Positions 1-5,829 of a stretch of 6,318 nt of DNA are shown piece by piece. The DNA is from JACDAN01 sp046729215 (GTDB lineage Bacteria; Actinomycetota; Thermoleophilia; Gaiellales; Gaiellaceae). The number at the start of each line of letters is the position of its first letter. Position 1 is the first letter of the stretch. The stretch is taken from contig JBKPGE010000123.1 in the NCBI GenBank assembly GCA_046729215.1, positions 1 through 6,318 on the forward strand, read 5' to 3'. The position numbers were made by a program, and so were the translations under genes. A model generated the notes under the pieces. The model was not told the origin of the DNA. It did no database searches and saw only the letters and a list, made by a program, of their open reading frames with translations.

Positions 1-1499
1 CGCGTAGTCTGCGGGCCCGACCGGTAGAACTTCTCGAAGACCCGCTCCCGGTCCGCAGCCGGGATCCCCGGGCCGGCGTCGGCAACCTCTATCCGGACGA
101 CGCCGTTCGCACCGGCCGCGGAAACCTGGACCGGGCTCGCCCCGTACTTCGCGGCGTTGTCGATCAGGTTCACGAGAACCTGCTGGATGCGGTCGGAGTC
201 GCCTGAAGCGGCACCGACGTCGTCGTCGATCACGAGCTCGAGCTGCACCTTCTGCGGAATGTGCGAGCGCATCGTCTCGATCGTCGAGCGGACGACTTCG
301 CCGATGTCGACCACCTCGCGCTCGACCGTCAGCTCGTCGCGGTCGAGCCGGGTCATCAGCAACACATCCTCCGTGATCTCGCTTAGCCGTGTCGCCTGAG
401 TTCCGATCATCTCCAGCAAGACGCGCCGCTGGACGTCGGGTATGTCGAGGTCGTGGCGGAGGAGCGTCTGGGCGGCGCCGTAGACGGCCGTCATCGGCGT
501 CCGCAGCTCATGCGAAATCGTCGCGACGAAGTCGCTCTTCTCCTCCTCCAGGCGCCACTCGACCGTGACGTCGCGGAACGCGTAGACGAGGCCTGCGGAG
601 GTGCGGACCGCGACGAATGACAGCCACACGTCCCTGCTGCCAAGCTCGAACGGAAGCGTCACCGACCGCGCCATAGCTCCTTCGTCCGCGACCGGAATCC
701 GCCGAGCGAGCCCATCCCACGCCGGAACGAAGTCGACGAGGCGCCGCCCAACGACCTCCTCTGCGGGGAGGTCGGTAACGAGCGCCGCCGCGCTGTTCCA
801 GAGCCGGACGACGCCGGAGTGGTCGAGGAGGAAGATCCCGTCGCCGACTGCGTCGAGCACATGTGCGGCCTGCTCCCGTTCGGCAGCGACCGCGCGCGCC
901 GCGGCCTCGGCGGCCTCGAGCCGGCGCCGTTCCTGCTGGAGCCGCGCGGCGCGGACGGCGGCACCCATCTGCGCGACCAGGCCGTCGAAGAGCTCGAGCT
1001 CCTCCTCGGTGTACACGCCTTGATCCGTCATCAATTGCACGACGCCGACGACGCGGCCTTCGTCCTTGACGGGAACCATCATCGCCGCCGTCGTTTTCGA
1101 CGGGCCAGCGTCCGGGATCTTCTCGAGCTTCCCTTCGGCGTCGACGTTGTAGAAGACACCGTCGACGCTCGTGACTCGCTGCGGGACGTCGAACAGCTCC
1201 GGCTCGCCCGTTACGATCACGCGGCTCTGCATCCCGCCGCCCTCGCGGTTTAGCGGCACTGGCGGCAGGGTCCCCGGATCGAGCACGGCGCCATCGGTCC
1301 AGGCGTACTCGCAGCGGATCAGGTCGTCACGTTCGTCGTGCGACGAAACGATCAGCCCGTCGTGCTGAAGAACACCGCCGATCAGCTCGTGGAACCGCTC
1401 GTAGACGCGCTCGGGCTCAATGCCTTCGCCGAGCCGTCGAGCCGCGTGAAGGAGAAGCTCGGCCACCTCCGCCTTCCGCTGCAGTTCGCTTTTGTTCAT
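1..1499 (-). CDS. Soluble sensor histidine kinase, GAF-PAS-HisKA-HATPase (3' end cut by window edge)
   Basis: 499 codons are visible, and the C-terminus lies left of base 1. This is a cytoplasmic two-component sensor kinase that would autophosphorylate a histidine and pass the phosphate to a response regulator. There is no signal peptide or membrane segment. Domains in order: a GAF-like domain (about 15-185, ending in MMVPVKDEGRVVGVVQLM), an Ala/Glu/Arg-rich coiled linker (about 183-214), a PAS domain (about 211-312), HisKA with H-box ISHELRTP (His330, with E331 and T334 as in HisKA proteins) and the start of HATPase_c. The ATPase shows the N-box NLIDNAAKY (Asn444, Asn448), the G1 box DAGPGIP (from Asp474) and the F-box FEKFYR; the G2 box would be outside. 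ATG at 1499 is chosen because an in-frame TGA lies six codons upstream and no other start falls between; AGG stands 9 nt before it. The GAF/PAS ligand cannot be read from sequence. It lies downstream of a second kinase on the same strand. Confidence 0.93.
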   Translation of the reverse strand, partial: MNKSELQRKAEVAELLLHAARRLGEGIEPERVYERFHELIGGVLQHDGLIVSSHDERDDLIRCEYAWTDGAVLDPGTLPPVPLNREGGGMQSRVIVTGEPELFDVPQRVTSVDGVFYNVDAEGKLEKIPDAGPSKTTAAMMVPVKDEGRVVGVVQLMTDQGVYTEEELELFDGLVAQMGAAVRAARLQQERRRLEAAEAAARAVAAEREQAAHVLDAVGDGIFLLDHSGVVRLWNSAAALVTDLPAEEVVGRRLVDFVPAWDGLARRIPVADEGAMARSVTLPFELGSRDVWLSFVAVRTSAGLVYAFRDVTVEWRLEEEKSDFVATISHELRTPMTAVYGAAQTLLRHDLDIPDVQRRVLLEMIGTQATRLSEITEDVLLMTRLDRDELTVEREVVDIGEVVRSTIETMRSHIPQKVQLELVIDDDVGAASGDSDRIQQVLVNLIDNAAKYGASPVQVSAAGANGVVRIEVADAGPGIPAADRERVFEKFYRSGPQTT

Positions 1500-1509
1500 C
1501 TCCCTGAGC

Positions 1510-1653
1510 CTAGTTCAGCATCACCGCTAGGTGATAGTTCCGATCGGCGCTCGACCGTAGGTCCGATCTCTCGTACTCGAGGCCGGGCGTCTCGTAGAAC
1601 GCCCGGCTCTTCTCCGGATCCGTGATTGCCGCTGGGGCCGAGTCGTTTCCCGG
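1510..1653 (-). pseudogene. Possible remnant of a glyoxalase/VOC-family gene
   Basis: Reading on in the same frame straight after the stop codon of the upstream kinase gives 47 codons to a TAG at 1510-1512. There is no start codon near the beginning. The middle reads ITDPEKSRAFYETPGLEYER, which resembles the first strand and helix of glyoxalase/VOC-fold proteins, where patterns like 'DPekSRaFYEaLGFEf' are common. After that the resemblance fades. The rest of a VOC domain (about 100 residues, with metal-ligand His and Glu) is absent, so at best this is a short scrap left by deletion. The alternative is chance reading of spacer DNA or a former C-terminal extension of the kinase. The match is from memory of the family, not a search. 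Confidence 0.3.
1582..1607. repeat. Hairpin between the two kinase genes
   Basis: A perfect 9-bp inverted repeat, GCCGGGCGT and ACGCCCGGC, with an 8-nt loop. It begins about 46 nt after the stop of the upstream kinase gene and ends about 80 nt before the downstream kinase start. No T-run follows on either strand. It could be a weak or partial terminator, or an mRNA-stabilising hairpin that changes the ratio of the two kinases. It also falls inside the possible VOC remnant, so it may simply reflect old coding sequence. Confidence 0.4.
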
Positions 1654-3615
1654 CTAGAGCTGCTTCTCTGGGAGAAATACGCGAAAAGAGGCCCCGCCAC
1701 CCGGGTTTTCCTGCACCCAGGCACGGCCTCCGTGCAGCGCGGTGAACTGCGCGACGAGAGACAGGCCAATTCCTGTGCCGGTGACGTGGTCGGATCGAGT
1801 CCCTCGTTGGAAGACCTCAAAGATCGCTTCGCGGTCCTCACGCGCGACGCCCGGACCGCGGTCGTCGACAGCGATCACGACACCGTCCCGCCGACGCTGG
1901 ACCCGCACGTCGATCTCCGTTCCGATGGGCGTGTGGCGCACCGCGTTCACGATCAGGTTGTCGACGATCCGCTCGACCTTGGGCGCATCCACGCTGGCCT
2001 GCGCGAGCTCGGCACGGAGTGCGATGGGGTGCCCCTCGTCGCGATGCGCCGCCACTACTTGCTCGACGAGGGACGCAATGTCGGTTTGCGCGAACCTCGG
2101 GCGGACGAAGCCGTGTCGCAGGCGGTCGAGGTCGAGTAGGTCGGCGAGTAGTTGTTCGAGCCTTTGCGCCTGCACGAACACATTCTCGATCAGCGCCGCT
2201 CTCAGCTTGGGCTCGAGCGCGCGATCCCTCAGCGTCTGCGCGAAGCCCACGATCGCGGTGAGAGGCGTGCGCAGCTCATGCGAAACGGCGCTGAGAATCG
2301 TGTCGCGAAGCTCGTCGAGCCGCTTGCGCTCAGTGACGTCTTCTTCGGTGCCAAGCACGCGCACCGGCCTTCCGCTCGTGTCGAGAATGACCCGGCCGCG
2401 CCCGAGCAGCCATCGCACGCGACCGTCAGGGGTGATTGCACGGTGCTCGAGGGCAAACGGGTTCGCGTTGGCCAGCGCTAGCTCGATGGCGTGGCGCATC
2501 CGCTCTCGGTCCTCGGGGTGGATCGCATCGAGGAACAACTCGTACGTCATCGGTGTCCCGTTCGCGATTCCGTACAGGTTGTAGAGCTCAGCCGACCATG
2601 TGGCGCGGTCGGCGAGAACGTCCCACGACCAGCTCCCAACGTGCGCGATCTCCTGCGCCTCGGCGAGTCGGTCCTCGGCGTCGGCCCGTTCGGCAAGTAC
2701 GGCGCCGAGTATGAGCACGCTGATCGCTATCCCGGCGAGCAAGCCTTCGAGTGTCAACACGACCTCGGTTGGATCCGCGTCGCTGAGTGGAGTGTTACCG
2801 GTGACCGCTCCCGCGATCGCGATCGCCGCGACGATGATGGTGCTCGTCACCGCACCAACCTGACGGAAGCGGAGCGTGGCCCAAATGTAGAGCGGAAAGA
2901 GGAGATGCGGGTAGCGCCAGTAGCCGGCGATGAAAACAAATGCGCTGAGCCCGGCGAGAAGCGCGAGCAGCGCCGCCGCTTCGACGCGTCTCGAGGGTGG
3001 GACGATCGTGAGGAGGGGAGCCGTTAGCAGCACGAGCAAGAACGGCGCCACGAGCAGGTCCCCCATTGCGTCGCCGGTCCACCAGAGGAACCATGAGAAG
3101 CCGTAGGACCCCGGCAGGTCGTCCGCGATCCACAGCGCCGTTACGCCAATCGTCGCGCTGACTGCAGTGCTCACGACGGCGCCGAGCAGGATCAGAGCGA
3201 TCACGTCTCGCACTCGATCGAGCGCCGGGCGGAAGCGAGCCAGTGCCAGCAGCTCGCTGCCGACGACTGCCTCGAGGGTGTTCCCGACCGCGATCGCGAG
3301 CGCAAGCGGGATCGACACACCATCCGTGGCGTTTGCGATGAATGCCGCGACCAGGATCGCGGGCCACAGGCGGCGGCCGAACAGGATCATCGACGCGAGC
3401 GCGATTCCCGTCGGCGCCCACACGGGCGTGATAACGCCGTGCGCTACCGACAGCGCAAGCCCGAGCTTTGCCGCGCCGACATAGACGCTCCCGACCGCCA
3501 CAAAGAGAAGCGCGTCGGCGAGACGGGTCCCGCCGACCGACCGTGCTCTAGAGAACCGCCGCAAAAGTCCGCCTGCTGTCGCTCGCCTTCGCGGGACCGT
3601 ATCTCCCCCAACCAC
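1654..3615 (-). CDS. Membrane sensor histidine kinase, MASE1-PAS-HisKA-HATPase
   Basis: Complete, 653 residues. The N-terminal third (about 33-308) is a polytopic membrane sensor with some eight to ten hydrophobic segments and the motif PVWAPTGIALA (64-74), typical of MASE1 domains. A PAS_3-type domain follows (about 315-430: HVGSWSWDV, HPEDRERM, GTEEDVTERK). HisKA has H-box SAVSHELRTPLTA with His446 as the expected phosphorylation site. HATPase_c has N-box DNLIVNAVRHTP (Asn557), G1 DDRGPGVA (584-591), F-box FEVFQ (599-603) and G2 GTGIGLSL (613-620), so all catalytic motifs are present and the kinase should be active. MASE1 signals are largely unknown. The GTG at 3615 is the longest possible start because an in-frame TGA lies two codons upstream; its ribosome site (TTGAGAA) is weak. 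It precedes the GAF-PAS kinase by 154 bp on the same strand and is divergent from the broken gene at 3742. Confidence 0.95.
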   Translation of the reverse strand: MVGGDTVPRRRATAGGLLRRFSRARSVGGTRLADALLFVAVGSVYVGAAKLGLALSVAHGVITPVWAPTGIALASMILFGRRLWPAILVAAFIANATDGVSIPLALAIAVGNTLEAVVGSELLALARFRPALDRVRDVIALILLGAVVSTAVSATIGVTALWIADDLPGSYGFSWFLWWTGDAMGDLLVAPFLLVLLTAPLLTIVPPSRRVEAAALLALLAGLSAFVFIAGYWRYPHLLFPLYIWATLRFRQVGAVTSTIIVAAIAIAGAVTGNTPLSDADPTEVVLTLEGLLAGIAISVLILGAVLAERADAEDRLAEAQEIAHVGSWSWDVLADRATWSAELYNLYGIANGTPMTYELFLDAIHPEDRERMRHAIELALANANPFALEHRAITPDGRVRWLLGRGRVILDTSGRPVRVLGTEEDVTERKRLDELRDTILSAVSHELRTPLTAIVGFAQTLRDRALEPKLRAALIENVFVQAQRLEQLLADLLDLDRLRHGFVRPRFAQTDIASLVEQVVAAHRDEGHPIALRAELAQASVDAPKVERIVDNLIVNAVRHTPIGTEIDVRVQRRRDGVVIAVDDRGPGVAREDREAIFEVFQRGTRSDHVTGTGIGLSLVAQFTALHGGRAWVQENPGGGASFRVFLPEKQL

Positions 3616-3741
3616 TTCTCAAGTGCACGGAGACACTATGTGACGGTTTCACGCTTTCCGTGTCGCGCGGACGAACGACGCTTCGAAAGCGGTTCCGTAG
3701 CGTCCGAACGTAGGAACCCGTAGATCAGAAGGAGCGTTGAG
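3616..3741. promoter_or_regulatory. Divergent intergenic region with a GGTTCC/GGAACC inverted repeat
   Basis: 126 bp lie between the MASE1 kinase (leftward) and the broken gene (rightward), so promoters for both should lie here. The clearest structure is an inverted repeat, GGTTCC at 3691-3696 and GGAACC at 3713-3718, with a 16-nt spacer. A smaller dyad, CGCTT-CGA-AAGCG, lies just left of it at 3679-3691, and GTGA-N5-TCAC lies nearer the kinase at about 3640-3652. Any of these could be an operator. I could not identify a convincing -35/-10 pair on either strand: GGAAC on the minus strand recalls ECF-sigma -35 elements, but no matching -10 sits at the usual spacing. Confidence 0.3.
3728..3734 (+). 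promoter_or_regulatory. Strong ribosome binding site GAAGGAG
   Basis: GAAGGAG ends 7 nt before the ATG at 3742, ideal spacing for a Shine-Dalgarno site. It supports 3742 as the original start of the broken gene, although the ATG frame departs from the coding-like frame within a few tens of codons. Confidence 0.6.
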
Positions 3742-4593
3742 ATGACCGAAACAGCTGTCGCCGTCAGGAGCTGGTTTCCCGGTCGACCGCGTGAAGTGGA
3801 GCGGCCGCGCGACGGAATCCCGCGCCTACTTCGAGCGCCGCCGTCGGCAAAACCCGGAGCTCGCGAAGGCTGTCGCCTACGTGCAGAAGTATGTGGCGCA
3901 GGCCCGAGACCTCTTGGACGCGGAGCTGACCCCACCTCGGAGCGCCAATGCGCGCGAGCGCCTCGAAGAGCTGACTCGAAGAGCTGACTCGGAGAGACGC
4001 GAGGACCCTCTCGATCGATGCGGCCTGGGAGCTGGCAAACGAGCTCAAGCGCGAGCTGCTCCTCGTTGGGGACGCTTCGTACGTCCGGGCGCAGCTCGAA
4101 TACGAGGCAGCACGGGACAAGAAGCCGAACAAATGGCATCGCTGGAGCAGAAGTTGCGGACCCTTATCGCAGCACGGATGGAGGGAAGCGTCACGGAATC
4201 AGCCCAACTCGACGCAGTCCGATCCCTCTCGGCGGGCATTTACGAAAGCGGCCGTGAAGGCATCTGGAAGGCCATGTGGGTCGCGGCCAGCGCCAGCGCG
4301 CTGGGAGCGACACTCAGCGGAACGTTTCGCGTTCGGGCCGCCTTATCGAGCTGGACGATCTCCGTTCGTTCTGGCCGGCCATGCGCGTCCAACCGCTGAT
4401 CGGCGCGACCGCGGGTCTCGTCACGTTGTTCGTGCTCTAGACCGGCGCGGTGGAGCTCGGCGCCAGGCAGACGGCGTCCTGGGCCGCCCTCGCGCTGTTC
4501 ACCTTCGTCGCCGGCTTTTCGGAGCCGTTCTTCCTCGGGCTCGTGCAGCGAGTCGCCGTGATTCCGGACAAGCAACAGTCGAGCAATCGGTAG
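3742..4593 (+). pseudogene. Frameshifted membrane-protein gene of unrecognised family
   Basis: Protein-like sequence runs across this region but changes frame. The ATG frame (MTETAVAV) is soon lost. A second frame carries RAYFERRRRQNPELAKAVAY to about 3974. A third, entered through a 13-bp duplication, carries LSIDAAWELANELKRELLLV to about 4130. The second frame then resumes (MASLEQKLRTLIAARMEG, IWKAMWVAASASALGATL) to about 4330. The first frame finishes with LIELDDLRSFWPAMRV, a hydrophobic segment (VQPLIGATAGLVTLFVL), an in-frame TAG at 4438-4440, a second hydrophobic segment (ALALFTFVAGFSEPFFLGLV) and TAG at 4591. The parent was probably a protein of about 280 residues with a helical, charged cytoplasmic N-terminus and two or three C-terminal membrane helices. 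'AGFSEPF' recalls conserved hypothetical membrane proteins, but I cannot name the family. Both flanking genes are intact, which argues for local decay rather than general sequencing error. The segment from ATG 4133 might instead have been a separate gene. Confidence 0.75.
3962..3991 (+). repeat. 13-bp tandem duplication causing a frameshift
   Basis: CTCGAAGAGCTGA occurs at 3962-3974 and again at 3975-3987, with the first four bases of a third unit (CTCG) at 3988-3991. Thirteen is not a multiple of three, so the second copy shifts the frame. With one copy removed, the upstream frame reads straight through as RERLEELTRRDARTLSIDAA and on into WELANELKRELLLV. The duplication is therefore a mutation within the gene, of the kind made by replication slippage. 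Confidence 0.9.
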
Positions 4594-4631
4594 AGCGGCG
4601 CGCAGGCACTCAGGGGCTATCGTCTGCTCAG

Positions 4632-5768
4632 GTGGAGAAGTCGCACGTCGTGATCCTTGGGGCGGGCTTCGGTGGCCTGGAGCTGGCGACACGACTCTCC
4701 GACTCGCTCGCCGACGAAGTTCGCGTCACGCTTCTCGACCGAAATGACTCGTTCAGCTTCGGATTCTCGAAGCTGGACATCCTGTTCGGCCGGAAGACGA
4801 CCGCCGATGTACTGCTCCCCTACCGGGACATCTCCAAGGAGGGAGTTGAGTTTCGTCAGGAACGCGTGACGTCGATCGAGCCGGAGAAACGACGTGTGGT
4901 GACCGACAAAAGCTCATACGATGCAGACGTCCTGGCAATCGCGCTCGGGGCCGACTACGACATCGCGGCCACCCCGGGATTCCAGGACACCGGCTTCGAG
5001 TACTACTCCGTCGCGGGAGCCGAGCGAATGCGTGACGCCCTCCCCGACTTCGATTCAGGAACGATCCTCATCGGGATCCTCGGCCACCCCTTCAAGTGCC
5101 CGCCCGCGCCGTTCGAGGGCGCGCTTCTCCTGCACGATCACTTCACGAAGCGTGGAGTGAGGCCACAGGTCGAGATCCGAGTTGTCGGCCCGATGGCTGC
5201 ACCGGTGCCGATCACGAAGGAGCTTTCGCAGACCTTCCTCAGAGCCCTGGACGAGCGAGAGATCGAGTATGTACCCAACCAACGCGTGACCGAGCTCGAC
5301 GCGCACAGCCGAAAGGCCCGGCTCGCAAGTGGCGGCAGCCTGCCCTGCGACGTGTTCGTAGGAATTCCCGTCCATTGCGTCCCCGATGTGGTTGAGAGCT
5401 CCGGCCTGGCGGTTGACGGCTGGGTGCCCGTCGACCACGACAACCTTGCGACCCGCTTCCCAGGTGTCTACGCGTTCGGCGACGTTGCAGGCGCTCCGGT
5501 CGCAAAGGCCGGTGTGTTCGCCGAGTCCGCCGCTGGTGTCGTCGCCGAGGACATCGGCGCACGCGTCCGTGGCGGTGAGCTCCGCCAGCGCTACGAAGGC
5601 GCGGGCAGCTGCTACATCGAGTTCGGTGGCGGCATGGTTGGAAAGGTCGAGGCCAACTTCTTGGGCGGCGCGACGCCCACGGCACGGCTCCTGGGGCCCT
5701 CTCGAGAGCTCGCTGCCGAAAAGGATGCGTTCGCCTCGGCCAGGCGACAACGATGGTTCGGGTTGTAA
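4632..5768 (+). CDS. FAD-dependent NAD(P)/quinone oxidoreductase, sulfide:quinone oxidoreductase-like
   Basis: 378 residues from the GTG at 4632. It is a two-dinucleotide-fold flavoprotein of the pyridine nucleotide-disulfide oxidoreductase superfamily, closest in pattern to the sulfide:quinone oxidoreductase / flavocytochrome c sulfide dehydrogenase / type II NADH dehydrogenase branch. It probably passes electrons from sulfide, NADH or another donor to quinone at the inner face of the membrane. The FAD-binding start is VVILGAGFGG (6-15), and the second FAD motif is GVYAFGDV (278-285, Asp284). HPFKCPPAPFE (152-162, Cys156) matches the redox-cysteine segment of sulfide dehydrogenases. Other cysteines are 239, 249 (IPVHC) and 327 (GSCYIEFGGG). 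No signal peptide or membrane helix is seen. The frame is open further upstream (to a GTG at 4254), but that sequence is Arg-rich, overlaps the broken gene and lacks motifs, whereas the Rossmann strand starts six residues after 4632. The ribosome site is weak (AGGGG about 14 nt upstream). Substrate is undecided. Confidence 0.88.
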   Translation: MEKSHVVILGAGFGGLELATRLSDSLADEVRVTLLDRNDSFSFGFSKLDILFGRKTTADVLLPYRDISKEGVEFRQERVTSIEPEKRRVVTDKSSYDADVLAIALGADYDIAATPGFQDTGFEYYSVAGAERMRDALPDFDSGTILIGILGHPFKCPPAPFEGALLLHDHFTKRGVRPQVEIRVVGPMAAPVPITKELSQTFLRALDEREIEYVPNQRVTELDAHSRKARLASGGSLPCDVFVGIPVHCVPDVVESSGLAVDGWVPVDHDNLATRFPGVYAFGDVAGAPVAKAGVFAESAAGVVAEDIGARVRGGELRQRYEGAGSCYIEFGGGMVGKVEANFLGGATPTARLLGPSRELAAEKDAFASARRQRWFGL

Positions 5769-5794
5769 AGACTCGACTCAGGTTGGCCTGCCGA

Positions 5795-5817
5795 GGCCCG
5801 GCGGTAGTCGCCGGGCC
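5795..5817. terminator. GC-rich hairpin, probable bidirectional terminator
   Basis: A perfect 9-bp stem, GGCCCGGCG and CGCCGGGCC, with the 5-nt loop GTAGT. It lies 26 nt after the flavoprotein stop and 12 nt beyond the stop of the convergent multicopper oxidase gene, where a shared terminator is expected. No U-tract follows on either side, as is common for terminators in high-GC actinobacteria. It accounts for most of the gap 5769-5829. Confidence 0.7.
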
Positions 5818-5829
5818 CCGACTGGCCCT

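Noticed and set aside
1732..2584. Long plus-strand open frames opposite the membrane kinase's catalytic domains
   Set aside because: Low-complexity Ser/Arg-rich translations antisense to HisKA and HATPase motifs. They are shadows caused by GC-rich codon use.
2795..3421. Minus-strand open frame of 208 codons in another frame inside the membrane kinase
   Set aside because: Arg/Gly/Pro-rich translation with no motif, overlapping the MASE1 domain of a clearly real gene.
3636..4139. Minus-strand open frame of 167 codons containing a hydrophobic stretch (VSVISTLLLIYGFL) near its end
   Set aside because: Most of it is Arg/Pro/Ser-rich and antisense to the better plus-strand segments of the broken gene. 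There is no domain or ribosome site, and the hydrophobic run lies opposite the ribosome site and ATG of the plus-strand gene.
4254..4593. Programmed frameshifting as an explanation for the frame changes
   Set aside because: Several shifts in different places, an internal stop codon and a 13-bp duplication fit mutational decay. No slippery heptamer with a downstream hairpin was seen at the junctions.
4254..4631. N-terminal extension of the flavoprotein to a GTG at 4254
   Set aside because: The extension is Arg-rich and motif-free, and it overlaps coding-like sequence of the broken gene in other frames. The flavoprotein fold begins right after 4632.
5055..5750. Minus-strand open frame of 231 codons opposite the flavoprotein
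   Set aside because: It is a shadow of a GC-rich gene: the opposite strand has the FAD motifs and a coherent fold, and this frame shows no recognisable domain.
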